Below, in pieces: positions 1 to 8,913 of a DNA stretch of 64,000 bases. The notes beneath the pieces are model-generated. The model saw only the letters and a program-made list of their open reading frames with translations, did no database searches and was not told where the DNA came from. This stretch comes from Acidobacteriota bacterium. Its GTDB lineage: Bacteria; Acidobacteriota; Thermoanaerobaculia; Multivoradales; Multivoraceae. Made by a program: the position numbers and the translations under genes. The stretch covers positions 398,134 through 462,133 of the forward strand of contig JAPPCR010000006.1 of the NCBI GenBank assembly GCA_028875725.1, given 5' to 3'. Every line of letters begins with the position of its first letter. Position 1 is the stretch's first letter.

Positions 1-507
1 CCGCATGGTGCCGTAGTTGACGGCGAGCAGGACGTCCTTGAAGGTCTCGGCCGGACCGGGGACGTGTTCCAGCAACCAGGAGCGGTCCTCCTCGCAGTCC
101 GGTCCCAGGATGTGGACGTGGTGGAAGCCGGGGTGCTTCGCGTCCTCGAGGAGTTCGATCTTCGCGCCCCAGGGATCCGTCACGAACGAGATGTAGAGCT
201 TCGCCGGCCCGAAGTGCCGGGGTTCCCAGAACTCCGTAGCGCCATCGGCGAGCATCGCGGCGTGGAGATCGTCCAGGTTGTCGACGGACCAGCCCGAGTG
301 ATCAAGTCCGGTGCCGATGCTGGGGCCGGGAGTCTCGGCGCCGCGCCAGTGGAGGTCCGCCGTGCCGTTGCCGGCCCGGAAGCGGGCGGCGGCGCCGTCC
401 GCGCTTGCCAGGAGTTCGCCGCCGAAGTGCCGCGCATACCAGTCGGCGGCGGCAGCGGGATCGGAGGCGTTCAGCGCCAGGCGGTCAAATCGGCAGGTAT
501 CGGTCAT
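1..507 (-). CDS. VOC (glyoxalase/bleomycin resistance) family protein, 3' end cut by window edge
   Basis: Reading leftward from an ATG at 507 gives 169 uninterrupted codons that run off the window, so the C terminus is missing. The start MTDTCRFDRLALNASDP followed by a WYARHFGGEL segment is the first beta-alpha unit of a vicinal-oxygen-chelate fold. Later come a D-P-W-G-A-K-I-E-L-L segment, with the Glu that often ligates metal in this fold, and a second half beginning near residue 130 (FHHVHILGP). The protein therefore seems to hold at least two betaalphabetabetabeta modules. VOC enzymes include glyoxalases, dioxygenases and epimerases; the substrate cannot be read here. It is divergent from the helicase gene that follows. 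Confidence 0.75.
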   Translation of the reverse strand, partial: MTDTCRFDRLALNASDPAAAADWYARHFGGELLASADGAAARFRAGNGTADLHWRGAETPGPSIGTGLDHSGWSVDNLDDLHAAMLADGATEFWEPRHFGPAKLYISFVTDPWGAKIELLEDAKHPGFHHVHILGPDCEEDRSWLLEHVPGPAETFKDVLLAVNYGTMR

Positions 508-646
508 GGCCGGAGGCTCCTCGGGCTTGGGTGACGGCGGAGAGGGAAGGGCGGTGATTGTGTCACCGATCGGCGGTGCCCCGCGGGTTTCGACCGATCG
601 GGCGTAAGCTGTGTCCCGTGAGAGGGATGCGGTGCGGCAGCCCGCC

Positions 647-2848
647 ATGACGACGCCGGCCAGGGATCGCGAGGCGCTATCGGGCGTCGTCGAGCGGGTC
701 GTCTTCCACAATCCGGACAACGGATTCGCGGTGCTCCGCATACGGGTACGGGGCAGCTTCCAGTTGACGACCGTGGTGGGACGGCTGCCACTGGTCTCAC
801 AGGGGGAGACGATCCAGGCGTCCGGCTCGTGGAAGAACGACCCCAACCACGGGGTCCAGTTCCAGGCCGAGCGGCTTGCTGTATCGCCGCCCGATTCGCT
901 GGACGGCATCCGTCGCTACCTCGGTTCGGGCAAGGTGCATGGCGTCGGCCCCAAGATGGCGAAGCGCCTCGTCAAGGCGTTCGGCGAGGACGTGTTCGAC
1001 ATCATCGAGAACGAGCCTGAGCGCCTGGTGGAGGTTCCCGGCATTGGTCCCAAGCGGGCGAAGAGTCTGAGCGAAGGATTCAGGGACCAGAAGGCTGTGC
1101 GGGACATCATGGTCTTCCTGCAGACGCACGGCCTCGGCTCGGCACGGGCGGCCCGGATCTATAAGTCCTACGGCGCCGACGCGGCGACGTTGCTCACGGA
1201 GGATCCGTACCGGTTGGCGAGGGACATCCGCGGCATCGGCTTCAGGATCGCGGACAGCATCGGCGCCAGTCTGGGCAAGGACCGCGAGGGTCTGCCGCGT
1301 GCGCGGGCCGGCCTCGGCTACACGCTGGAGCAGGCGCGAGGCGCCGGACACTGCGGGCTTCCCCGGAACGAGCTCCTCGAACAGGCGCAGGAACTGCTGA
1401 AGATCCCGGAGGAGATTCTGACCACCGCGCTGTCGGACGAACTGAACGCCGGGCGGCTGGCTGTCACGCGTCTGAACGGCGAAGAGGCCGTATTCCTGCC
1501 GCCGCTGCTGTCGGCTGAGCGCGCCATCGCCCGCCGGCTGGGGGAGCTGATTCGGGCCGACCCGCCGTCCTGGGCCGATATCGAAGCCACGAAAGCCCTG
1601 GCGTGGGTGGAGCAGCGTCTCGACGTGACGCTCGCGCCGACCCAGCGCGCCGCGGTGGAGACGAGCCTCTGTTCGCGCGTCGCCGTGATTACCGGTGGCC
1701 CGGGGGTTGGCAAGACGACTCTGGTCAACGCTCTGCTGCGGATCCTGAAGACCCGCAATGTGCGCTGCGCGCTCTGCGCGCCTACGGGTCGGGCGGCCAA
1801 GCGGCTCGGCGAGAGCACCGGTGAGACGGCGAGGACAATCCACCGGCTGCTGGAGATCGACCCGTCGAGCGGCGCCTTCCGCCGCGGCCGCCTGCGCCCG
1901 CTCGATTGCGGCCTGCTGGTCGTCGACGAATCCTCCATGGTAGACGTCGAGCTGATGGCGGCACTGCTCCAGGCGCTGCCGGCGGAGGGGTCGCTGCTGC
2001 TGATCGGCGACGCGGACCAGTTGCCCTCGGTCGGCCCGGGCCAGGTGCTGCGGGACCTGATCGACTCAGGCGCCATCCCGGTAGCGCGTCTTCGGGAGAT
2101 CTTCCGGCAGGCCGACAACAGCCGGATCGTGCGCAACGCGCATCGCGTGAACCGGGGCTACCTGCCGGCGCTCGAGTCCGCGCGAGGCGAACTGAGCGAC
2201 TTCTACTTCGTGCCGGCAGAGGACGCCGAGGACGGCCAGCGCAAGGTAGTGGAAATCGTCGCCGGGCGGATCGGCCGTCGGTTCGGTCTCGATCCGATCC
2301 GCGACGTCCAGGTCCTGTCGCCGATGAACCGCGGTCCACTGGGCGTACGGACCTTGAATGTGACCCTGCAGGCCGTGCTGAACCCGGCGCCGGAGTCAGG
2401 CGCCGTCGAGGTCGAGCGCTTTGGTTGGAAGTACCGCGCCGGCGACAAGGTGATGCAGACCGAGAACGACTACGACAAGGACGTGTTCAACGGCGACCTC
2501 GGCCGCATCCAGTCGATCGACCCGGGCGCCGAGAAGATGACGATCGCCTTCGACGGCCGCCCCGTCGAGTACCGCTTCAGCGACCTGGACCGCCTCATGC
2601 TGGCCTACGCGGTCACCGTCCACAAGTCGCAGGGCTCCGAGTACCCGGCGGTCGTCGTGCCGGTAACGACGCACCACTACGTCATGCTGCGCCGCAACCT
2701 GCTCTACACGGCGATCACCCGCGGCCGGAAGCTCGTCGTCATCGTCGGCCAGAAGTGGGCTCTCCAGAAAGCCGTCGAGGAAGCCTCCGACCTGCGCCGC
2801 TACTCGACGCTGCGCGAGCAACTGACGGCGCTGCCGTCCGGGAGCTAG
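647..2848 (+). CDS. recD2: RecD2-type ATP-dependent 5'-3' DNA helicase
   Basis: SF1B helicase of the RecD2/TraA-like class, which acts in DNA repair without RecBC. The 733-residue chain has the family order: N-terminal OB-like region (LSGVVERVVFHNPDNGFAVL), helix-hairpin-helix repeats around residues 90-230 (PGIGPKRAKSL), Walker A GGPGVGKTT at about 350-358, Walker B VVDESSMVD with D427/E428, and the C-terminal UvrD_C_2 motif VHKSQGSEYPAVVV near 660. Length fits the usual 720-850. The ATG at 647 is preferred because family members begin just before this OB segment; an in-frame GTG at 611 would add 12 residues. The stop overlaps the convergent symporter gene by 4 bases. Confidence 0.93.
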   Translation: MTTPARDREALSGVVERVVFHNPDNGFAVLRIRVRGSFQLTTVVGRLPLVSQGETIQASGSWKNDPNHGVQFQAERLAVSPPDSLDGIRRYLGSGKVHGVGPKMAKRLVKAFGEDVFDIIENEPERLVEVPGIGPKRAKSLSEGFRDQKAVRDIMVFLQTHGLGSARAARIYKSYGADAATLLTEDPYRLARDIRGIGFRIADSIGASLGKDREGLPRARAGLGYTLEQARGAGHCGLPRNELLEQAQELLKIPEEILTTALSDELNAGRLAVTRLNGEEAVFLPPLLSAERAIARRLGELIRADPPSWADIEATKALAWVEQRLDVTLAPTQRAAVETSLCSRVAVITGGPGVGKTTLVNALLRILKTRNVRCALCAPTGRAAKRLGESTGETARTIHRLLEIDPSSGAFRRGRLRPLDCGLLVVDESSMVDVELMAALLQALPAEGSLLLIGDADQLPSVGPGQVLRDLIDSGAIPVARLREIFRQADNSRIVRNAHRVNRGYLPALESARGELSDFYFVPAEDAEDGQRKVVEIVAGRIGRRFGLDPIRDVQVLSPMNRGPLGVRTLNVTLQAVLNPAPESGAVEVERFGWKYRAGDKVMQTENDYDKDVFNGDLGRIQSIDPGAEKMTIAFDGRPVEYRFSDLDRLMLAYAVTVHKSQGSEYPAVVVPVTTHHYVMLRRNLLYTAITRGRKLVVIVGQKWALQKAVEEASDLRRYSTLREQLTALPSGS

Positions 2849-4542
2849 CCGTCTGCCGCCCGCTCGCGCGGCAGCCGAATCTCGCTTACCAACTGCTGCA
2901 CCTCATCCGGCGGCGGCTTCGTGAACCGGCTGACGATGATGGCAAGAGCGAAGTTGATCAGCATGCCGACGGCGCCGATGCCCTCGGGGCTGATGCCGAA
3001 CAGCCAGTCCTCGGCGGTCGCTTCCGGCCGGATCAGGCGGAAGTAGACGATGTAGGCGCCGGTGAACAGGATGCCGCTGCTCATGCCGGTGATCGCGCCC
3101 TCCTTCGTTGTGCTCTTGGTGAAGATGCCGAGTACCAGGACGGGGAAGAAGCTGGACGCGGCGAGTCCGAAGGCGAAGGCCACAACCTGGGCGACGAAGC
3201 CGGGCGGCGAGATGCCGAAGTAGGCGGCGACGACCACCGCGACGGAAGCGGTCACGCGCGCGAGCAGGAGTTCCCTGCGCGAACTCATGTCCTTCCACAG
3301 GATCGACTTGCCGATGTCGTGGGAGATCGCCGACGCGATGACCAGCAGGAGACCGGCCGCGGTCGACAGCGCCGCCGCGAGTCCGCCGGCGGCGACCAGG
3401 GCGACCACCCACGCCGGCAGCTCGGCGATCTCCGGGTTGGCGAGGACCATGATGTCCTGGTCGACGGTCAGCTCGTTGGCCCCGTCGGACATATCGATCA
3501 CCCCGTCGCCGTCCTGGTCGTCGAACGAGATCAGGCCGGTGGTCTCCCAGCTCCTGAACCACTCCGGCACCTCGCTGTAGCTCGTGTTGTGCAGCGTCGA
3601 GATCAGGTTGACGCGGGCGAAGGCGGCGACGGCGGGCGCCGTGGTGTAGAGCAGACCGATGAAGACCAGCGCCCAGAGCGCGCTCCAGCGCGCCGCGCGG
3701 GCGCTGCGCACGGTGTAGAAGCGGACGAGCACATGGGGGAGTCCGGCGGTGCCGACCATCAGCGCCAGCGCGATCGCGGTGACGTCGATCATGCTCTTCT
3801 TGCCCGGCACGAAGGCTGCCGTGTACTCGGGCAGGCGGAGTTCCCGGTGCAGCGCGTCCAGCGCCTCGAGCAGGAAGACGCCGGCCTGCTGGCCTTCCTG
3901 CACCGTGCCGCCGAACCCGAACTGCGGGATCGGATTCCCGGTGATCTTCCACGAGATGGCCGCGGCCGGAATCAGGAAGGCGACGATCAGGACGCAGTAC
4001 TGGGCGACCTGCGTGTAGGTGATGCCTCTCATGCCGCCGAGCACGGCATAGAAGAAGACGATGACCACGCCGATGATCACGCCCCAGTGGACCTCGACTT
4101 CCAGGAAGCGCGAAAAGACGACCCCGACGCCGCGCATCTGGCCGGCGATGTAGGTGAACGAGACGAAGATGGTGCAGGCGGCTGCCACCAGCCGGGCGGC
4201 GTCGGAGTAGTAGCGGTCGCCGACGAACTCGGAGGTCGTGAACTTGCCGTACTTGCGGAGGTATGGGGCAAGCAGGAGCGCCAGCAGGACGTAGCCGCCG
4301 GTCCAGCCCATCAGGTAGATGGTGCCGGTGTAGCCCATGAAGGAGATGAGGCCCGCCATCGAGATGAAGGAGGCCGCGCTCATCCAGTCGGCGCCCGTCG
4401 CCATGCCGTTGGCCACGGCCGGCACGCCGCGACCGGCGACGTAGAAGCCCGACGTGGTCCTGACGCGGCTCCACCAGGCGATGCCGATGTACAGCGCGAA
4501 GGTCGCTGTGACGATCAGGTAGGTCCAGGCCTGAACGTTCAT
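2845..4542 (-). CDS. Sodium/substrate symporter large subunit (SSS family, VC_2705-like)
   Basis: A 565-residue polytopic membrane protein of the sodium:solute symporter family, resembling acetate permease ActP and the VC_2705 subgroup. About 13 hydrophobic helices are visible, starting MNVQAWTYLIVTATFALYIG, with the conserved GRGVPAVANGMATGADWMSAA region after TM1 and a GGLAAALSTAAGLLLVIASA helix. The DUF4212 small subunit lies 43 bases upstream on the same strand, the usual arrangement for this two-component carrier. The substrate is probably a short organic acid or similar solute and is not determined. A loop at residues about 340-360 carries a 12-residue EF-hand-like Ca-binding sequence (see findings). 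Confidence 0.9.
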   Translation of the reverse strand: MNVQAWTYLIVTATFALYIGIAWWSRVRTTSGFYVAGRGVPAVANGMATGADWMSAASFISMAGLISFMGYTGTIYLMGWTGGYVLLALLLAPYLRKYGKFTTSEFVGDRYYSDAARLVAAACTIFVSFTYIAGQMRGVGVVFSRFLEVEVHWGVIIGVVIVFFYAVLGGMRGITYTQVAQYCVLIVAFLIPAAAISWKITGNPIPQFGFGGTVQEGQQAGVFLLEALDALHRELRLPEYTAAFVPGKKSMIDVTAIALALMVGTAGLPHVLVRFYTVRSARAARWSALWALVFIGLLYTTAPAVAAFARVNLISTLHNTSYSEVPEWFRSWETTGLISFDDQDGDGVIDMSDGANELTVDQDIMVLANPEIAELPAWVVALVAAGGLAAALSTAAGLLLVIASAISHDIGKSILWKDMSSRRELLLARVTASVAVVVAAYFGISPPGFVAQVVAFAFGLAASSFFPVLVLGIFTKSTTKEGAITGMSSGILFTGAYIVYFRLIRPEATAEDWLFGISPEGIGAVGMLINFALAIIVSRFTKPPPDEVQQLVSEIRLPRERAADG

Positions 4543-4585
4543 CGCGGCGGTCGGCGGGCGTCAGAGTCGGGCGTCTGCGACCGGC

Positions 4586-4840
4586 TCAGTCGACGCCGTA
4601 GCGGCGGTCGAGCCGGTCCATCATCGCCGCGTAGACGAGGATCAGGACGATGAAGACGTAGATCGACCCCTGGTGCGCGAACCAGAACCCGAGCGGGAAG
4701 CCGCCGAGTTGGGCGCCGTTCAGCGGCTCGACCAGGAAGATGCCGAGGACGTAGGAGCAGACGAACCAGATGGAGAGCAGGATCGCCATCAACCGCAGGT
4801 TTGCCCGCCAGTAGGCCGAAGGGTCGGGTTGTTCGCTCAA
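4586..4840 (-). CDS. Sodium/substrate symporter small subunit (DUF4212)
   Basis: An 84-residue protein with two membrane helices (LMAILLSIWFVCSYVLGIFL and IYVFIVLILVYAAMMDRL) separated by a short loop containing the family's GGFPLGFWFAHQGS sequence. DUF4212 proteins are found next to VC_2705-type sodium symporters and are considered their small subunit. Here the stop is 43 bases before the start of the large subunit on the same strand, so the two are almost certainly co-transcribed. The charged tail DRLDRRYGVD is typical. How the small subunit contributes to transport is not established. Confidence 0.9.
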   Translation of the reverse strand: MSEQPDPSAYWRANLRLMAILLSIWFVCSYVLGIFLVEPLNGAQLGGFPLGFWFAHQGSIYVFIVLILVYAAMMDRLDRRYGVD

Positions 4841-4884
4841 GAGCCGGCATAGTACACCGTCGCCACTTACACTCTTGTACCGAC

Positions 4885-5814
4885 ATGACCGACCGCACCA
4901 CCGGAGCCTTTCTCCATGCCGTCTCCTGGCTGATCCGCCTGCTGCCGGTTGGTTTGTTCGGGCCTGCTTCCGGCCTTCTCGCGCACCTGCGGGGCGTGAC
5001 GCCGCGCGACGTCCGGTTGATGCGGCAGAACCTCGCGGTCGTACTGCGGCTGCCTCCGGGGTCGCCGGAGGCGCGTGACCTGGAATGGCGCTGCGTGCGC
5101 CACCAGATCGTGGCGGCCCTCGAGACGGTCCGGATCAGCTTCGACCGGAAACGGCTCGACGTCGCGTCGATGGATGGCTTCGACGATCTGCGGGAACTGA
5201 TGGCCGATGTCGAGGAGCACGGCCGCGGTCAGGTGCTGGTCACCGGTCACCTGGGCGCCTGGGAACTGCTGGCCCAGAGCACTGTCCGCGCCTCCTCGTC
5301 GCCGGTCTGCGCGGTGGCCAAGCCATCGCGCGCCAGGGCGGCGTCCGCGTTCGTCGAGCGGATGCGCGCCCGGGCCGGGGTCCGGGTGATCTGGAGCGGT
5401 CGGACGTCCCTCCTGCGGGACATGCTGAGCTGCCTCAAACGCCGGGAAACCCTGATCATGGTCGTCGACCAGAGACCCGACCAGAGGCGCGGCCCGGAGG
5501 TGGACTTTCTGGGTCGCCGCACCGTGTTCGTCGGCGGTCCCGCGGCGCTGGCGGCCAAGCGCGACTGTCCGCTGATCGCCGCTTTCTGTATCCGCGAAGG
5601 GCCCTTCAGCTACCGCCTGGAGAGCGAGATGCTGCGCCGGCCCGGCGGCTCGCGCGATCCGGTGGAGTTGTCGCAGAGAATCGCGGCTGCGATCGAACGG
5701 AGAGTACGGGTGCAGCCGGAGCAGTGGATGTGGAACTACCGGCGATGGAACTACGATGCGGAGGAACTGGCCGCCGTGGGCCTGGGGCGTACCGATTCCG
5801 GGCAAGCGGTATGA
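4885..5814 (+). CDS. LpxL/HtrB-like lysophospholipid (lipid A) acyltransferase
   Basis: A 309-residue member of the LPLAT superfamily. An N-terminal hydrophobic anchor (FLHAVSWLIRLLPVGLFG) is followed by the HX4E catalytic motif as GHLGAWE near residue 122 and by VVDQRPDQRRGPEVDFLGR, the substrate-site region of LpxL/HtrB proteins. The C terminus PEQWMWNYRRWN matches the family's WxxRRW ending. These enzymes transfer acyl chains to lipid A precursors or related glycolipids at the inner membrane. The ATG at 4885 is chosen because homologous sequence begins directly after it. It is followed 10 bases later by a sulfatase gene; the acyl acceptor is not certain. Confidence 0.85.
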   Translation: MTDRTTGAFLHAVSWLIRLLPVGLFGPASGLLAHLRGVTPRDVRLMRQNLAVVLRLPPGSPEARDLEWRCVRHQIVAALETVRISFDRKRLDVASMDGFDDLRELMADVEEHGRGQVLVTGHLGAWELLAQSTVRASSSPVCAVAKPSRARAASAFVERMRARAGVRVIWSGRTSLLRDMLSCLKRRETLIMVVDQRPDQRRGPEVDFLGRRTVFVGGPAALAAKRDCPLIAAFCIREGPFSYRLESEMLRRPGGSRDPVELSQRIAAAIERRVRVQPEQWMWNYRRWNYDAEELAAVGLGRTDSGQAV

Positions 5815-5824
5815 GGAACTGACC

Positions 5825-7384
5825 ATGACGACGAATCAACGAAGACGGATGACGGCACCGAGTGTCGGAGCGCTCCTGGCCGCGGCTTGCATGGCGACGC
5901 TGCCGGTCGTGGCGCCGGCCCGGGCGGACGAGCGGCCGAACATCGTCTTCATCCTGATCGACGACCAGCGCTTCGACGCGGCGTCCGCGCTCGGCCACCC
6001 GTTCCTCGAGACGCCTCATCTCGACCGCCTGATCGAGCGCGGCGTGCTGTTCGAGAACGCCTTCGTGACGACCTCTCTGTGCTCGCCGAGCCGCGCTTCG
6101 ATCCTCACCGGGCAGTACGCCCACCGGCACGGCGTGCTCGACAACCGCACCCGGTTGAATCCGGACACGCCGACCTTCCCGCAGGAACTCCAGGGTGCGG
6201 GCTACCGAACCGCCTTCGTCGGCAAGTGGCACATGGGGGGTACGTCCGACGCCCCCCGACCCGGATTCGATCGCTGGGTCTCGTTCCCGGGCCAGGGCCT
6301 CTACTACAACCAGACCTTCAACGTCGACGGCGAACGGGTGCCGCGGCAGGGCTACACGACGGACCTGATCACGGACTACGCGCTGGACTTCCTGGCCGGC
6401 GCCGAAGGGGAGGAGGCGCCGTTCCTGCTCTATGTGTCGCACAAGGCCGTGCATGCGTCGTTCCGGCCGGCGGAACGCCATCTCGGCAGCTATGCCGGGC
6501 AGCGGTATCCACCGCCGGTGACGATGCCGAACCGGCACGAGAACTACGAGGGCAAGCCGAACTGGGTCGAGGCGCAGCGGCGGAGCTGGCACGGCGTCGA
6601 CGGCTTGTACGACAACTCGGTCGACTTCCAGCAGTTCGCCGTGGACTACGCGGAGACGATGCGCGGCGTGGACGACAGCGTGGGCCGGATCGTCGGAGCG
6701 CTGGAGGAGCGGGGCCTGCTGGAAGAGACCCTGCTCGTCTTCACGTCGGACAACGGCTTCCAGTTCGGCGAACACGGTCTGATCGACAAGCGGACGATGT
6801 ACGAGGCGTCGATCCGGGTGCCGCTGGTGGTGATGGCGCCGTGGCTCGGCGGCGGCGCCGGGGGCCTCAGGCGTCCCGAGATGATCGTCAACCTCGACTT
6901 CGCCCCCACCTTCCTCGAGGCCGCGGGGCTGGAGGTCCCTGGAACGGTTCAGGGTCGGTCCTTCTTCGGCCTGCTCGAGGCCGGTCCCGGCGCCGAGCGG
7001 CCGCCGTGGCGCGACGCCTTCCTCTACGAGTACTTCTGGGAGCGGAGCTTTCCCCAGACGCCCACCGTGCTGGGGGTTCGCACCGATCGCTACAAGTTCA
7101 TGCGCTTCCACGGCGTCTGGGATCGCTACGAGCTCTACGACGTGCAGGCGGACCCGGAGGAGCGGCGCAATCTCCTGGGCGGCTTCATCACCCGTCACGG
7201 CGCCGGCAACGTCGAGACCCGGCTTCGGGTGGCGGCCGCGAACGCCGCCCGGAACCCCCGCGACGACTGGGCCCGCGACGTGCTGGAACTCAAGGCGCTC
7301 TTTGACCGGCTCTCGGCACGGCTCGATGAGCTTCTGGACGAGACGGGCGCGTTGCGCGAGCCGAGCTGGCTGCCGTCCCGCTAG
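5825..7384 (+). CDS. Secreted sulfatase (type I, formylglycine-dependent)
   Basis: A 519-residue arylsulfatase-family enzyme that would hydrolyse sulfate esters outside the cytoplasm. A Sec signal peptide covers residues 1-36 ([20 protein letters not shown]). The mature protein begins with [14 protein letters not shown], whose paired Asp bind Ca. The sulfatase signature [11 protein letters not shown] has Cys86, the residue converted to formylglycine, and the second signature [13 protein letters not shown] follows. [13 protein letters not shown] metal-binding segment lies near residue 310. No formylglycine-generating enzyme is seen in this window. The start ATG at 5825 follows GAGGAACTGACC. 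It is probably co-transcribed with the acyltransferase 10 bases upstream. The substrate cannot be assigned. Confidence 0.92.
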   Translation: MTTNQRRRMTAPSVGALLAAACMATLPVVAPARADERPNIVFILIDDQRFDAASALGHPFLETPHLDRLIERGVLFENAFVTTSLCSPSRASILTGQYAHRHGVLDNRTRLNPDTPTFPQELQGAGYRTAFVGKWHMGGTSDAPRPGFDRWVSFPGQGLYYNQTFNVDGERVPRQGYTTDLITDYALDFLAGAEGEEAPFLLYVSHKAVHASFRPAERHLGSYAGQRYPPPVTMPNRHENYEGKPNWVEAQRRSWHGVDGLYDNSVDFQQFAVDYAETMRGVDDSVGRIVGALEERGLLEETLLVFTSDNGFQFGEHGLIDKRTMYEASIRVPLVVMAPWLGGGAGGLRRPEMIVNLDFAPTFLEAAGLEVPGTVQGRSFFGLLEAGPGAERPPWRDAFLYEYFWERSFPQTPTVLGVRTDRYKFMRFHGVWDRYELYDVQADPEERRNLLGGFITRHGAGNVETRLRVAAANAARNPRDDWARDVLELKALFDRLSARLDELLDETGALREPSWLPSR

Positions 7385-8340
7385 AGCTTGCGCAGCCGGA
7401 TCCGCCGCACGGCGTGGTCCGGCGCTTTCTCCAGGATCAGATCCGCCCGCTCGCGGGTCGGCAGGATGTTCTGGACCAGGTTCGGTTCGTTGATCGTCTT
7501 CCAGATGCCCCGGGCGGTGTCGATCGCGTCCCTCTCGCTCAGGCTGGCATAGCGGTGGAAGTAGGCGTCCGGATCCCGGAACGCCGTGTCGCGGAAGGTC
7601 AGGAACCTCTCGACGTACCACCGCTCGATGACTTCCGTCTCGGCGTCGACGTAGATCGAGAAGTCGAAGAGGTCGGAGAGCATGAGCCGGCTGTTCCGCG
7701 AAGGCGACTGGGAGCGGGCCTGCAGCACGTTCAGGCCCTCGAGGATCACGATGTCGGGCTGGTCGACGACCTCGGTGACACCGGGAAGGATGTCGTACGA
7801 ATGGTGCGAGTACACGGGATGCTCGACTCTCCGCTCACCCGACTTGACCTGGAGCACGAAGTTCACCAGCGTGCGCAGGTCGAAGCTCTCCGGGAAGCCC
7901 TTGCGGTCCATCAGGTCCCGCTCTTCCAGGACCGCGTTGGGATGGAGGAAACCGTCGGTCGTCACCAGGTCGACCTGGGGGTGGTTCGGCCAGCGGGCGA
8001 GCAATTCGCGGAGGATACGTCCGGTGGTGCTCTTGCCGACCGCGACGCTGCCGCCGATTCCGATGATGTAGGGCACCTTGGCCGTCAGGCCTCCCAGAAA
8101 CGTGCTGCTGGCCCGGTAGAGATCCTGCGTGGCGCCGACGTAGAGATTGAGCAGCCTCGACATCGGCAGGTAGATCTGCGCGACCTCCTCGAGCGAGACC
8201 TGCTCGTTGATGCCGCGCAGGCGCTCCAGTTCCTTCTCGGAGAGCGGCAGCGGCGTTTCAGCCCGCAGCCGTCCCCACGCCTCCTCGTCGAAGGGGACGT
8301 AGATCGAATCCGTGAGGCTGTCGACCCTGTGGTTGGTCAA
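7381..8340 (-). CDS. coaA: Type I pantothenate kinase
   Basis: Phosphorylates pantothenate in the first step of coenzyme A synthesis. The P-loop is [17 protein letters not shown], followed by the [12 protein letters not shown] segment and the [10 protein letters not shown] / [13 protein letters not shown] region, all characteristic of prokaryotic CoaA. With a TTG start at 8340 the protein has 319 residues, close to the 316 of the E. coli enzyme, and begins [14 protein letters not shown]; a GGGAG lies a few bases upstream. A GTG at 8421 would add 27 low-complexity residues and overlap the peroxiredoxin gene, so it was rejected. The stop overlaps the convergent sulfatase gene by 4 bases. Confidence 0.92.
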   Translation of the reverse strand: MTNHRVDSLTDSIYVPFDEEAWGRLRAETPLPLSEKELERLRGINEQVSLEEVAQIYLPMSRLLNLYVGATQDLYRASSTFLGGLTAKVPYIIGIGGSVAVGKSTTGRILRELLARWPNHPQVDLVTTDGFLHPNAVLEERDLMDRKGFPESFDLRTLVNFVLQVKSGERRVEHPVYSHHSYDILPGVTEVVDQPDIVILEGLNVLQARSQSPSRNSRLMLSDLFDFSIYVDAETEVIERWYVERFLTFRDTAFRDPDAYFHRYASLSERDAIDTARGIWKTINEPNLVQNILPTRERADLILEKAPDHAVRRIRLRKL

Positions 8341-8371
8341 GAGACTCCCAGGCGGAGAACTGTGGGGCGAC

Positions 8372-8857
8372 TCAGCCGAGCTGTTCGATGACCGCTTCGG
8401 CGCCGCTGACGCCGACTTCACCGGCCGGCTCGACGCCGAGGTAGGTCACCACGCCGTCGTCGACGATCGCTGCGTAGCGTTTCGACCTGGTTCCCATGCC
8501 GAAACGCGAAGCGTCGAGTTCGAGCCCGATCCTCGAGGTGAACTCGCCATTGCCGTCGGACAGCAGGACGATGTCGTCGGGGATGCTTCGCGCCTTGCGC
8601 CACTCGTTGATCACGAAGACATCGTTGACGGCGAGGCAGGCCACGGTGTCGACGTTGGCCGACTTGATCGCCGCGAGGTTCTCGATGAAACCCGGCATGT
8701 GGACCTCCGAGCAGGTCGGGGTCATCGCGCCGGGCACCGCGAAGAGAACGACCTTCTTGCCCTCGAACAGCTCGCGGGTCGAAACGTCGACGATGCCGTT
8801 CTGGGTCATCTGCTTGAAACTGGCTTCCGGGATCGGGTCCCCGATCTTGATGCTCAT
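8372..8857 (-). CDS. Peroxiredoxin (Prx5-type)
   Basis: A 161-residue thiol peroxidase reducing hydrogen peroxide and alkyl hydroperoxides. The peroxidatic cysteine is Cys49 in [17 protein letters not shown], the exact Prx5 active-site pattern (PxxxT/SxxC). A second cysteine, Cys74 ([10 protein letters not shown]), lies where many bacterial Prx5 enzymes have a Cys, while the mammalian C-terminal resolving Cys is absent; a glutaredoxin- or thioredoxin-dependent one-Cys mechanism is possible. The C terminus [12 protein letters not shown] is also typical. The gene is on the same strand as coaA, whose TTG start lies 31 bases downstream of its stop, so the two may form one transcript. Confidence 0.93.
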   Translation of the reverse strand: MSIKIGDPIPEASFKQMTQNGIVDVSTRELFEGKKVVLFAVPGAMTPTCSEVHMPGFIENLAAIKSANVDTVACLAVNDVFVINEWRKARSIPDDIVLLSDGNGEFTSRIGLELDASRFGMGTRSKRYAAIVDDGVVTYLGVEPAGEVGVSGAEAVIEQLG

Positions 8858-8913
8858 GGATTGCTCTCTCGTGTTCTTGGTCCTGGGGGGGCGGCAGTAT
8901 AGCTTCGATCCCG

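Noticed and set aside
1906..4653. A 915-codon plus-strand open frame
   Set aside because: It runs over the end of recD2 in another frame and antisense to the symporter; composition is Arg/Gly/Ala-rich as expected of high-GC shadow frames and it shows no motif.
8858..8913. Promoter with TATAGC before the ABC importer operon
   Set aside because: The only -35 candidate (TTGGTC) is 15 bases away, too short, and no Fur-like palindrome is present, so no regulatory feature is claimed.
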